DNA of 62,057 bases from Rhizobium sophorae. GTDB taxonomy: Bacteria; Pseudomonadota; Alphaproteobacteria; Rhizobiales; Rhizobiaceae. Below, in pieces: positions 36,386 through 46,979 of this stretch. The notes beneath the pieces are model-generated. The model saw only the letters and a list, made by a program, of their open reading frames with translations. It had not been told where the DNA came from and ran no database searches. Position 1 is the stretch's first letter; every line of letters begins with the position of its first letter. Location of the stretch: positions 1-62,057 of the forward strand of contig NZ_JABFCN010000004.1 in assembly GCF_013087515.1 (NCBI RefSeq), in the 5' to 3' direction. A program made the position numbers and the translations under genes.

Positions 36386-36465
36386 AGTCCACTTTCCTTG
36401 CGCTGAAAATCGCCTACACTTCTGCTCTATCGGCGATCCTTTCCCGATAGAGCCGGAGATACCCC

Positions 36466-36894
36466 ATGCGCGCCTTCTTCGCAGTTCTTATTCTGTGTAC
36501 AGCGTCCTTTTTCTCTCCTGTCTCGGCCCGCGCCGAAGATCCGATCGACACGACGCGGACGATGATCGAGGACCAGATCAAGGCCTTCCTCAAGGACGAT
36601 GCCGAGACCGCCTATTCCTTCGCCGCCCCTGGCATCAAGGCGATGTATCCCGACAAGAACCTGTTCTTCGCCATGGTGAAGAAGAGCTACGAGCCGGTCT
36701 ATCACCCCGGCAATTACGCCTTCGGCCGCAGCCGCTCGATCGACGACGGCGCGCTGATCTATCACGAGGTGCTGATTTCAGGCCGGGACGGCAAGGACTG
36801 GACGGCAATCTACCAGATCACCCGCCAGCCGGACGGCAGCTATCGGATCAACGGCGTGCAGATCATGCCGGATGCCGATAGCAAGGGCATATGA
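36466..36894 (+). CDS. Exported DUF4864 protein
   Basis: A 142-residue protein with a signal peptide (MRAFFAVLILCTASFFSPVS, processing near ARA-ED). The mature domain (MIEDQIKAFLKDDAETAYSFAAPGIKAMYPD ... YQITRQPDGSYRINGVQI) matches the DUF4864 pattern, an NTF2/SnoaL-like fold. GGAG precedes the ATG. It lies 80 bases after fabF and converges on tgt. Its function is unknown. Confidence 0.8.
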   Translation: MRAFFAVLILCTASFFSPVSARAEDPIDTTRTMIEDQIKAFLKDDAETAYSFAAPGIKAMYPDKNLFFAMVKKSYEPVYHPGNYAFGRSRSIDDGALIYHEVLISGRDGKDWTAIYQITRQPDGSYRINGVQIMPDADSKGI

Positions 36895-36925
36895 TTCCGC
36901 TCTGATCAAACTTCGTCTGATTGGA

Positions 36926-38056
36926 TCAAACGGGTTCGAGATCGCCCCTCGCCCATTCCTCCTGCGTTTCCGCCATGAAATCGGCAAAGCGGCCTTCGGC
37001 GATCGCCTTACGGATGCCCTGCATCAGTTCCTGGTAATAGGCGAGATTGTTCCAGGAGAGAAGCATGCCGCCGAGCGCCTCGTTGGAGCGGACGAGATGG
37101 TGCAGGTAGGCGCGTGAATAGTCGCGCGAGGCCGGGCAGTTCGACTGTTCGTCGAGCGGGCGCATATCCTCGGCATGGCGGGCATTGCGGATATTGACCT
37201 TGCCGCGGCGGGTAAAGGCCAGGCCATGGCGGCCGGAACGGGTCGGCATGACGCAGTCGAACATGTCGATGCCGCGGGCGACCGATTTCAGGATATCGTC
37301 AGGCGTGCCGACGCCCATGAGGTAACGCGGCTTTTCCAGAGGAAGTACCGGCAGCGTCGTTTCCAGCATCTGCAGCATGACATCCTGCGGCTCGCCGACG
37401 GCAAGGCCGCCGATCGCATAACCCTTGAGGTCGAGCTGGCTCAACGCCTCGGCCGAACGGATGCGCAGCGCCGGAATGTCGCCGCCCTGGACGATGCCGA
37501 ACATCGCCTTGCCGGGCTGCTCGCCGAAAGCGACCCTGCAGCGCTCGGCCCAGCGCAGCGACATTTCCATGGCGCGCTCGATCTCCTTCGGCTCGGCCGG
37601 CAGCGCCACGCATTCATCGAGCTGCATCTGGATGTCGGAGCCGAGCAGCCCCTGGATTTCGATGGAGCGCTCCGGCGACATATGGTGCAGGCTGCCGTCG
37701 ACATGCGACTTGAAGGTGACGCCCTGCTCGTCGAGCTTGCGCAGACCGGACAGCGACATGACCTGGAAGCCACCGGAATCGGTCAGGATCGGGTGCTCCC
37801 AGCGAATGAGCTTATGCAGGCCACCGAGACGGGCGACGCGCTCGGCCGTCGGGCGCAGCATCAGGTGATAGGTATTGCCGAGGATGATGTCGGCGCCTGT
37901 CTCGCGCACCTGGTCGAGATACATCGCCTTGACCGTACCGACAGTGCCGACCGGCATGAAGGCCGGCGTGCGGATCTCGCCGCGCGGCATGGAAACCTGG
38001 CCTAGACGGGCGCCGGCATCGGTCTTCTTCAGGGTGAATTGGAAGTTGTCTGTCAT
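36926..38056 (-). CDS. tgt: Queuine tRNA-ribosyltransferase
   Basis: A 376-residue enzyme exchanging guanine-34 of GUN-anticodon tRNAs for preQ1. Catalytic motifs are present: [17 protein letters not shown] (acid/base Asp), [11 protein letters not shown] and [13 protein letters not shown] (nucleophile Asp). The C-terminal zinc site normally has three cysteines (CxCxxC) and a His before SRAYLHHL; here the segment reads [17 protein letters not shown], so only one of the three cysteines remains. The ATG overlaps the queA stop by four bases, placing both genes of queuosine synthesis in one operon. Confidence 0.95.
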   Translation of the reverse strand: MTDNFQFTLKKTDAGARLGQVSMPRGEIRTPAFMPVGTVGTVKAMYLDQVRETGADIILGNTYHLMLRPTAERVARLGGLHKLIRWEHPILTDSGGFQVMSLSGLRKLDEQGVTFKSHVDGSLHHMSPERSIEIQGLLGSDIQMQLDECVALPAEPKEIERAMEMSLRWAERCRVAFGEQPGKAMFGIVQGGDIPALRIRSAEALSQLDLKGYAIGGLAVGEPQDVMLQMLETTLPVLPLEKPRYLMGVGTPDDILKSVARGIDMFDCVMPTRSGRHGLAFTRRGKVNIRNARHAEDMRPLDEQSNCPASRDYSRAYLHHLVRSNEALGGMLLSWNNLAYYQELMQGIRKAIAEGRFADFMAETQEEWARGDLEPV

Positions 38057-39138
38057 TTGTCTTTCCGGAAAAGAAGGCTCGCGTCGCCGTAAGAGTAGAA
38101 GCGGTAGCCCGTCGAAATGGCGTGTTTATAAGCCGCGTGCATGGTCTCGAAGCCGGCAAAGGCCGAGACCAGCATGAACAGCGTCGAGCGCGGCAGGTGG
38201 AAATTGGTCATCAGCATATCGACCGCCTTGAAGCGGTAGCCAGGCGTGATGAAGATGCCGGTAGCGCCGGCCCAGGGTTTGATCTCTCCGCTTTCCCCGG
38301 CGGCACTCTCGATGAGCCGCAACGAGGTCGTGCCGACACAGACGATGCGCCCGCCTCTTTCCCGCACGGCATTCAGCCGGGCGGCGATCTCGTCGCTGAC
38401 ATAGCCGCTTTCCAGATGCATCCTGTGATCGTCGGTATCGTCGGCCTTGACCGGCAGGAAGGTGCCGGCACCGACATGCAACGTGACGAAATGGCGTTCG
38501 ATGCCGGCTTTGTCGAGCGCCTCGAACAGGCCCGGCGTGAAATGCAGGCCGGCGGTGGGGGCCGCAACGGCGCCCTCCTCGCGGGCATAGATCGTCTGGT
38601 AATCCGCGCGGTCGCGCTCGTCCTCGGGGCGCTTGGCGGCGATATAGGGCGGCAGCGGGATATGGCCGACGGCGGCGATCGCCTCGTCGAGCGCAGGACC
38701 TGAGAGATCAAACAGCAGCGTTACCTCGCCGGCCTCGCCCTTTTCCTCCACGGTGGCATCGAGCGAGCCGAGGAAGCAGCTTTCGCCGGAATGGCCGAAG
38801 GCGATGCGGTCGCCCTGTTTGATGCGCTTGCCGGGCTTGGCGAAGGCCTTCCAACGGCTGGGGCCGGTGCGCATGTGCAGCGTTGCCGACACCTGCTGGC
38901 CGCCGGCGCCGTCGCGATGGCGGATGCCCTCGAGCTGGGCGGGAATGACCTTGGTATCGTTGAAGACCAGCGCATCGCCCGCTTGCAGGAAGGACGGCAG
39001 GTCGCCGACCCTGTGATCCGAAAGACTGTTTGCCGCATTCGGATCGACGACGAGCAGGCGCGCACTGTCGCGCGGCTCGGCGGGCCGCAACGCGATGCGT
39101 TCATCGGGCAGATCGAAATCGAAAAGGTCTACGCGCAT
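38053..39138 (-). CDS. queA: S-adenosylmethionine:tRNA ribosyltransferase-isomerase
   Basis: A 361-residue enzyme that transfers the ribosyl part of AdoMet to preQ1-tRNA, giving epoxyqueuosine. Family hallmarks are [70 protein letters not shown] and [19 protein letters not shown]. It has the normal length. It is upstream of and coupled to tgt, and separated from the cyclophilin gene upstream by a hairpin (39156-39193). Confidence 0.96.
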   Translation of the reverse strand: MRVDLFDFDLPDERIALRPAEPRDSARLLVVDPNAANSLSDHRVGDLPSFLQAGDALVFNDTKVIPAQLEGIRHRDGAGGQQVSATLHMRTGPSRWKAFAKPGKRIKQGDRIAFGHSGESCFLGSLDATVEEKGEAGEVTLLFDLSGPALDEAIAAVGHIPLPPYIAAKRPEDERDRADYQTIYAREEGAVAAPTAGLHFTPGLFEALDKAGIERHFVTLHVGAGTFLPVKADDTDDHRMHLESGYVSDEIAARLNAVRERGGRIVCVGTTSLRLIESAAGESGEIKPWAGATGIFITPGYRFKAVDMLMTNFHLPRSTLFMLVSAFAGFETMHAAYKHAISTGYRFYSYGDASLLFRKDK

Positions 39139-39155
39139 CAGGGCACTTTCAAAGC

Positions 39156-39193
39156 GAAACCCGCCCTCGCGCAGTCACGCAAGGGCGGGTTTC
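39156..39193 (-). terminator. Hairpin after the cytoplasmic cyclophilin gene
   Basis: A perfect 12-base-pair stem, GAAACCCGCCCT (39156-39167) with AGGGCGGGTTTC (39182-39193), lies 15 bases after the cyclophilin stop and 17 bases before the queA start. There is no T tract, but a 12-base-pair GC-rich stem here suggests that the cyclophilin transcript ends before queA. Confidence 0.55.
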
Positions 39194-39207
39194 AGCAGAA
39201 ATCACAA

Positions 39208-39717
39208 TCAGACGTCGGCGGCAACCCGCATGGAGACGATCGAGTCCGGATCGGAAACCGGCTCGCCGCGCTTGATCTTGTCGACGTTGTCCATGCCTTC
39301 GATGACCTGGCCCCAGACGGAATACTGCTTGTTCAGCCAGGGCGCGTCGGTAAAGCAGATGAAGAACTGCGAATTGGCCGAGTTCGGGTTCTGCGAACGG
39401 GCCATCGAGCAGGTGCCGCGCGTATGCGTGGTCGCAGAGAATTCGGCCTTCAGATCCGGCTTCGAGGAGCCGCCCATGCCGGCGCGGCCGGGATTGAAGG
39501 TTTCCGAGCCCTTCTTACCGAATTCGACATCGCCCGTCTGGGCCATGAAATCCTGGATGACGCGGTGGAAAACGACGCCGTCATAGGCCTTCTCGCGAGC
39601 GAGTTCCTTGATGCGGGCGACATGCTCCGGGGCGACCTGCGGCAAAAGCTGAATGACAACCTTACCTTTGGTGGTTTCCAGAATGACGGTGTTTTCGGGA
39701 TCCTTGATCTCGGCCAT
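39208..39717 (-). CDS. ppiB: Peptidyl-prolyl cis-trans isomerase (cytoplasmic cyclophilin)
   Basis: A 169-residue cyclophilin without a signal peptide. The active-site residues lie in VVFHRVIQDFMAQTGD, MARSQNPNSANSQFFICF and the NKQYSVWGQVIEGMDNVDKI segment. It catalyses proline isomerisation in protein folding. GAGGAAAAG precedes the ATG. It is 29 bases downstream of a second, exported cyclophilin gene of similar sequence, a tandem duplication in which one copy is cytoplasmic and one periplasmic. Confidence 0.93.
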   Translation of the reverse strand: MAEIKDPENTVILETTKGKVVIQLLPQVAPEHVARIKELAREKAYDGVVFHRVIQDFMAQTGDVEFGKKGSETFNPGRAGMGGSSKPDLKAEFSATTHTRGTCSMARSQNPNSANSQFFICFTDAPWLNKQYSVWGQVIEGMDNVDKIKRGEPVSDPDSIVSMRVAADV

Positions 39718-39746
39718 TGTCTTTTCCTCTCGTTTTCTCTCGTAAC

Positions 39747-40319
39747 TTACTTCTTGCCCAGGGTGACCTTGATCATCCGGTCGGGACTTTTGACTTCGCC
39801 GTTCTGGCCTTCGCCGCGCTTGATCTTGTCGACGTTCTCCATGCCGGAGACGACCTTGCCGACGACGGTGTACTGGCCGTTCAGGAACGAGCCTTCGGCG
39901 AACATGATGAAGAACTGCGAATTGGCGGAATTCGGATCCTGCGAGCGAGCCATGCCGACCGTGCCGCGCACGAACGGGGTCTTGGAGAATTCTGCCGGGA
40001 TGTCAGGCATATCCGAGGAGCCGGTGCCGGCAAGGCTCGCATCGAAGCCCTTTTCCATGTTGCCGAATTTGACGTCGCCGGTCTGAGCCATGAAGCCGTC
40101 GATGACGCGGTGGAAGGCGACGTTATCGTATTCGCCCTTCTTGGCCAGCGCCTCGATCTGGGCGACATGCTTCGGCGCCACCTCAGGCATGAGCTGGATG
40201 ACGACCGGGCCGTTCTTCAGCTCGATTGTGAGATAATGATCGGCCGACTGGGCGAAAGCATCCCCCGCGAAGGAGGCGAGATACAACACGCCGGCAAATG
40301 CGAGATAAAAGAGTTTCAT
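39747..40319 (-). CDS. ppiA: Peptidyl-prolyl cis-trans isomerase (periplasmic cyclophilin)
   Basis: A 190-residue cyclophilin with a signal peptide (MKLFYLAFAGVLYLASFAGD, processing near AFA-QS). The isomerase core is FHRVIDGFMAQTGDVKFGN and MARSQDPNSANSQFFIMF. A GGAG lies seven bases before the ATG. It assists folding in the periplasm. It lies 58 bases downstream of coaD and just before its cytoplasmic paralogue. Confidence 0.92.
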   Translation of the reverse strand: MKLFYLAFAGVLYLASFAGDAFAQSADHYLTIELKNGPVVIQLMPEVAPKHVAQIEALAKKGEYDNVAFHRVIDGFMAQTGDVKFGNMEKGFDASLAGTGSSDMPDIPAEFSKTPFVRGTVGMARSQDPNSANSQFFIMFAEGSFLNGQYTVVGKVVSGMENVDKIKRGEGQNGEVKSPDRMIKVTLGKK

Positions 40320-40377
40320 ATGAGCTCCATTGCGGCGGGGTCCGCCTGGTCTTTGCGCTTGCTAGTCTTTGTTCTGA

Positions 40378-40872
40378 CTAGTTTGGGCGCTTGGATGTGA
40401 GGGCTTGCAAGACGGCGGCAGGCACGAAAGCGCTGACATCGCCGCCCATGGCGGCGATCTGGCGGACCAATGTGGCGGTAATGGGCCGCGAGGCCGTGCC
40501 CGCCGGCAAAAAGATGGTCTGGATATCGGGCGCCATCGTCCGGTTCATGCCGGCCATCTGCATTTCGTAATCGAGATCGGTGCCGTCGCGTAGACCGCGG
40601 ATCAACAGCGTGGCGCCATGGATGCGGGCGGCATCGACGACCAGATTGTCGAAGGAGACGACGGTGATGTCGCCGGTCTTACCAGGCAGCGCTTCAGCCA
40701 GAGAACGGCGGATCAGCTCGGCCCTCTCTTCGAAGGAGAAGAGCGGCGCCTTGCCGGGATGGATGCCGATCGCGACGATCACCTTTTCGGCGACGTTGAG
40801 AGCCTGGACCAGAACATCCACATGCCCATTGGTGATCGGGTCGAAGGACCCCGGATAGAAAGCTGTCGTCAT
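40378..40872 (-). CDS. coaD: Phosphopantetheine adenylyltransferase
   Basis: A 164-residue nucleotidyltransferase that makes dephospho-CoA from ATP and 4'-phosphopantetheine. The nucleotide-binding motif is [18 protein letters not shown] (T/HxGH type), with [17 protein letters not shown] and the C-terminal SSTLVR-equivalent [21 protein letters not shown]. The ATG at 40872 gives the usual length; an 11-residue upstream extension is not conserved in the family. It probably shares a transcript with the cyclophilin genes downstream. Confidence 0.95.
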   Translation of the reverse strand: MTTAFYPGSFDPITNGHVDVLVQALNVAEKVIVAIGIHPGKAPLFSFEERAELIRRSLAEALPGKTGDITVVSFDNLVVDAARIHGATLLIRGLRDGTDLDYEMQMAGMNRTMAPDIQTIFLPAGTASRPITATLVRQIAAMGGDVSAFVPAAVLQALTSKRPN

Positions 40873-41112
40873 TGGCCCGACCGTTGGTTTGACGCCTTTT
40901 GTCACGGATGCCGCCTTCCCGCAAGTGATTTGCCCAGCTCCGGCCAGAGCACCGCGCGTCTTTTCAGACGCGTAAAGGACGTTATGCGCCGGGCGGTTAA
41001 ACGGCGGATGAATGGCCCGTTCAAGACCGTTTCAGACAGGATCTGCTTAACTCCGATCATCAAAGCAGCCGATGCCATTCCGGCATCCGGCACTCCCCGA
41101 AAGACCAGGTCC

Positions 41113-41295
41113 ATGCTGATCGTACTCGTTGCACTTGCCATCGTTTCCTCTCTCGCTGCCGAGATGGCCTATGGCTATTTCGCCGATCGATACGAGATGA
41201 GCTGGGTGCGGCCGGAGCTTGCCGAGCATGCGGCGATCGTGCGCGCTCAGGGCCGGCTGTGCGAAAAACGAGCTTCGAATCTGAATGCCAGATGA
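41113..41295 (+). CDS. Possible 60-residue membrane-anchored protein
   Basis: A frame of 60 residues starts with a strong hydrophobic helix (MLIVLVALAIVSSLAAEMAY) and ends in a basic tail. AGG lies five bases before the ATG. There is no recognisable family. It sits in the gap between coaD and gyrA, next to two other tiny membrane-protein genes on the same strand, which slightly raises its likelihood. The rest of 40873-41112 holds no gene I can support and should contain the coaD promoter. Confidence 0.35.
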   Translation: MLIVLVALAIVSSLAAEMAYGYFADRYEMSWVRPELAEHAAIVRAQGRLCEKRASNLNAR

Positions 41296-41417
41296 ACGAG
41301 ACATTCAAGGTCGCTTCAGATCGGCATTGGTAAACACCCGATCAACATCCGGCGGAACCATTTATAGACGGATGCGTTCATTCAACCGATACATAGAGCG
41401 GCGCGGAAGGATTAAAA

Positions 41418-41573
41418 ATGCCCGGCAAGATTACGATGATTAACGTGCTCTGGATGGTAATGGTCACGGGCATGCTGACCGCAACTGTCGCTCTCTATGA
41501 TCAGAAGGTCGATACGTCCAAGGTTTATGGTCCCTATGCTTCGGCCCGGACGGCCGTGCTGGGCCAGTACTGA
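41418..41573 (+). CDS. 51-residue single-span membrane protein
   Basis: The frame reads MPGKITMINVLWMVMVTGML, continuing through TATVALYDQK to the stop at 41571. It has one hydrophobic helix (about residues 8-27) and a soluble C-terminal half with several Tyr residues. AAGGA lies eight bases before the ATG. It is followed by another small frame 38 bases later and then by a strong terminator, which supports a two-gene transcript. The function is unknown. Confidence 0.55.
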   Translation: MPGKITMINVLWMVMVTGMLTATVALYDQKVDTSKVYGPYASARTAVLGQY

Positions 41574-41611
41574 GGGGCGAGAACGCACAACTCCCCAGGA
41601 AAGGAATGCCT

Positions 41612-41746
41612 ATGTTCACGATCTTGACAGTGCTCACCGCCCTTATCAGCGTCATGTTCATCGTGTCTGTGGCCTCGACGATTTCAGCGCTCCGGCGCGA
41701 AGGCGAAGAGGTGAAGGCTCTGAACGAAAAACATAGAGCATTCTGA
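41612..41746 (+). CDS. 44-residue single-span membrane protein
   Basis: The frame starts MFTILTVLTALISVMFIVSV, one transmembrane helix, followed by a charged helix (ALRREGEEVKALNEKHRAF). AAAGGA lies seven bases upstream of the ATG, and a 10-base-pair intrinsic terminator begins 61 bases after the stop. Size, ribosome site and terminator make it a credible gene, although it matches no family I know. Confidence 0.55.
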   Translation: MFTILTVLTALISVMFIVSVASTISALRREGEEVKALNEKHRAF

Positions 41747-41807
41747 CGTTCCTTTCTCTCCTCTTCCCACCCTTGAGCGGAACCCTTCCGTCGCCAGGGC
41801 TATTTAA

Positions 41808-41838
41808 AGCCGGATGCACCCAGCGTCCGGCTTTTTTC
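41808..41838 (+). terminator. Intrinsic terminator
   Basis: Arms AGCCGGATGC (41808-41817) and GCGTCCGGCT (41823-41832) form a 10-base-pair stem with one G-U pair and a five-base loop, followed by a run of six T residues. It ends the transcript of the two tiny membrane-protein genes. Confidence 0.85.
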
Positions 41839-41874
41839 TTTGGTGTCGTCCTGAACCATCATCCATCTGAAAAG

Positions 41875-41898
41875 AAAAAGGGCGGCTCGAAGCCGCCC
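41875..41898 (-). terminator. gyrA intrinsic terminator
   Basis: On the minus strand the sequence forms an eight-base-pair stem, GGGCGGCT with AGCCGCCC around a three-base loop (plus-strand positions 41880-41898), followed by five T residues. It begins 11 bases after the gyrA stop. Confidence 0.85.
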
Positions 41899-41909
41899 CG
41901 TTCATTTGA

Positions 41910-44747
<2,838 letters not shown>

Positions 44748-44983
44748 AACAGATCACGATCTCTTCTAGAATCACTTGAAGATTTATAGCGGAAAGCCTG
44801 TTCCCGCGCCAATTTCACAGCGCGTTTTGAACAGGCTTTTGCGGCTTAAAGAGGGTAAAACATGTGAGTGGCGCCGCCGGACCCGACAAATCCGCCGCAG
44901 TCCACCGCGGGATATTTGCCAAATCGGAATCCCCGCTTCACAATCATAAAAACCACGCACTCATATGGGGTTCCGGAGAGCCG

Positions 44984-45631
44984 ATGGCAAGCGCCGACCA
45001 ATTGATCAACGCCTTCACGACGCTTCTCGTCACCATCGATCCGCCGGGGCTCGCACCGATTTTTCTGGGCCTGACGACAGGCATGAGCCGCAGTGAGCGC
45101 ACGCAGGTGGCGCTGCGTGGCTCGACCATCGCCTTCATCATCCTCGCCGTCTTCGCGCTGTTCGGCGCCGGCGTGCTCAGCGTACTCGGGATCTCGATCG
45201 GCGCCTTCCGTATCGCCGGCGGGCTGCTGCTCTTCTGGATCGCCTTCGAGATGGTGTTCGAGAAGCGCCAGGACCGCAAGGAGAAGGCCACGGAGGTGGC
45301 GATCACCAAGGATCATATCGAGAATATCGCCGTCTTTCCCCTCGCCTTGCCGCTGATTGCCGGCCCGGGCGCGATCTCGGCGACGATCCTGCTTGCCGGT
45401 ACGCTGGCGACCTCCGTCGGAAAGGCGCAGCTGATCGGCGTCCTTGCCGCCAATCTGTTGCTGACCTTCCTCATGCTGCTCGTCGCCGAAAGGCTGGACC
45501 GTTTCCTCGGCGTCACCGGCCGGGCCATCCTGACACGCCTCCTCGGCGTCATCCTCGCCGCCCTTGCCGCCCAATTCGTCGTCGACGGCGCGAAATCGGC
45601 GCTCAATCTCATCAGCGCGACGCCGCACTGA
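44984..45631 (+). CDS. MarC-family integral membrane protein
   Basis: A 215-residue inner-membrane protein with six hydrophobic segments. Family features are ITTLLVTIDPPGLAPIFLGL-like residues at the N terminus, RIAGGLLLFWIAFEMVFEKR, NIAVFPLALPLIAGPGAISATI and a C-terminal LLGVILAALAAQFVVDGAKSAL. GGAGA precedes the ATG at 44984; a longer frame to 44864 has no ribosome site. MarC proteins have no proven function (the antibiotic-resistance link was withdrawn). It is the last conserved core gene before the accessory island. Confidence 0.9.
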   Translation: MASADQLINAFTTLLVTIDPPGLAPIFLGLTTGMSRSERTQVALRGSTIAFIILAVFALFGAGVLSVLGISIGAFRIAGGLLLFWIAFEMVFEKRQDRKEKATEVAITKDHIENIAVFPLALPLIAGPGAISATILLAGTLATSVGKAQLIGVLAANLLLTFLMLLVAERLDRFLGVTGRAILTRLLGVILAALAAQFVVDGAKSALNLISATPH

Positions 45632-45954
45632 ATGGCGGCATCTGCCGCGAAATCAAAGAAAAAGAGCATTACGCCATCCAAGGCATCATGCTCTCTCACG
45701 TCTTTCACAAAGCCAGAAAAGGCTACCGATCAGAATGGTAATAGGGAGTTCATTTGTAAACTGAGAGAGAGAAAGATCGGTATTTCAGAAGCTTATCTTC
45801 CTTCAATTTGCCCCGATGTGACATCTTGTAAATTTGTGTCCGATTTTGGGGGATTTTTCGGCTTTTAGTTTACAAAAATGAACGGCGACTGAAAAAGCCC
45901 CTTGGATTGGGCGGCAAACGGCATAGGGCCTGGTTGCACTTGACGAGCGACCAG
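45632..45954. other. Gene-poor junction between core chromosome and island
   Basis: This 323-base stretch follows the MarC stop directly. It holds a hairpin (AGAGCAT at 45663-45669 with ATGCTCT at 45688-45694) that may end the marC transcript, then an A/T-rich segment, then the end of the minus-strand operon. A 78-codon plus-strand frame starting at 45632 has no family resemblance and I do not call it. No tRNA or obvious attachment-site duplication was seen. Confidence 0.5.
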
Positions 45955-46977
45955 TCAGGCGGAAATCAGTTCCGCATACTCCGTCATCGGGCCGATATCG
46001 AGAAACTCCGGCTGCAGTGCTGACCGCGGTCGGCGGGTCGCCCGGAGTACGATGCGAACTTCCCGCTGGTAGGAGTAGCCGAAGTGCTTCGACATTTCGT
46101 GCACCTTCACCTTTGTGTAGTCCCGGTACGGGTCGAAGTAGGTTACCGGGCCATAGTCAGGTTCCCAATCGGCCCATCGCGCCAGGAAGCTGGAGATAAT
46201 ACGCTGCGCAAAGAAGTCCGGGTTTCTTATCACGAGCGCGGCGTCAGAGCCGAAGTCAGTAGGCATCCGATAGTAGATGTGATCGCACAGGCTGAACAGA
46301 AAGTAGTCTGGCGCTATGATCGGCATGACGATGTCGTCGTCACCGAAGACGACGCGGTGCCCTTGGAAGTCGATGTGATGGATGCCCTTTAGTCGCTCCC
46401 GAAACGTCGGGATGTAAAAGGTCCGATGGATCTCGTCGTCCTTGATGGCTGCGTTGTGCGAACCGTCGTTGTAGTAGCTTGCCGGACAGATTCTCAGGTG
46501 TCCCGTCCGCAGCATCGGCTCGAGGAACTCCCTACGGCCGTATTTCACGACGAACGACGAGGTCGGCGCCGAAAATCCAGCGAACATCCTCACACCGATC
46601 GGCTCCCCGTTCTCGAAGTATGCAAGCAGCGGCTTTCTGGCTTCGCCTATCACATCAGTGGGGATGCCGATCCGCGTAGCATACTCCTCGAGCAGATGCG
46701 TGTAGGTGACCATGAAGCCGTTGGACGAGCCAACAGGAAGGAGCCCGATTTGACCAATGCCTGTCAATTCCATCGCATTGATAAAGACGTCGCGGAACCG
46801 CTGGGCGACGCGTTCGTCAGGTGCCCCGATGAGATATGGAAACGAGAGGTATTCCTGCCGCCAGAACTCGTGACGGCGCAGGCTTCCTCCATTCGATTTC
46901 GCCTGAGCCGCATAAGCCTCGAACCGTTCTTCCACCTGATTGAGGCGATCGCGTAGAACATCGACGGAAACGGTCAA
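45955..46977 (-). CDS. DUF2971-like protein, last gene of the TIR/SLOG/RelA operon
   Basis: A 340-residue protein starting at TTG (46977), five bases after the stop of the alarmone-synthetase gene and preceded by GGGGG, so it is probably translationally coupled. The middle and end (FLEPMLRTGHLRICPASYYNDGSHN ... DDEIHRTFYIP ... HFGYSYQREVRIVLRAT) resemble DUF2971 proteins, whose function is unknown and which are often found in defence islands. The first 130 residues are a separate helical region. There is no signal peptide or membrane helix. Its co-transcription suggests a role in the same system, as accessory, immunity or effector factor. The family assignment is tentative. Confidence 0.6.
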   Translation of the reverse strand: MTVSVDVLRDRLNQVEERFEAYAAQAKSNGGSLRRHEFWRQEYLSFPYLIGAPDERVAQRFRDVFINAMELTGIGQIGLLPVGSSNGFMVTYTHLLEEYATRIGIPTDVIGEARKPLLAYFENGEPIGVRMFAGFSAPTSSFVVKYGRREFLEPMLRTGHLRICPASYYNDGSHNAAIKDDEIHRTFYIPTFRERLKGIHHIDFQGHRVVFGDDDIVMPIIAPDYFLFSLCDHIYYRMPTDFGSDAALVIRNPDFFAQRIISSFLARWADWEPDYGPVTYFDPYRDYTKVKVHEMSKHFGYSYQREVRIVLRATRRPRSALQPEFLDIGPMTEYAELISA

Positions 46978-46979
46978 GA

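Noticed and set aside
45632..45868. 78-codon plus-strand frame directly after marC
   Set aside because: It has no ribosome site of its own and no domain; it could only be read by stop-start coupling, so I kept it out of the gene list.
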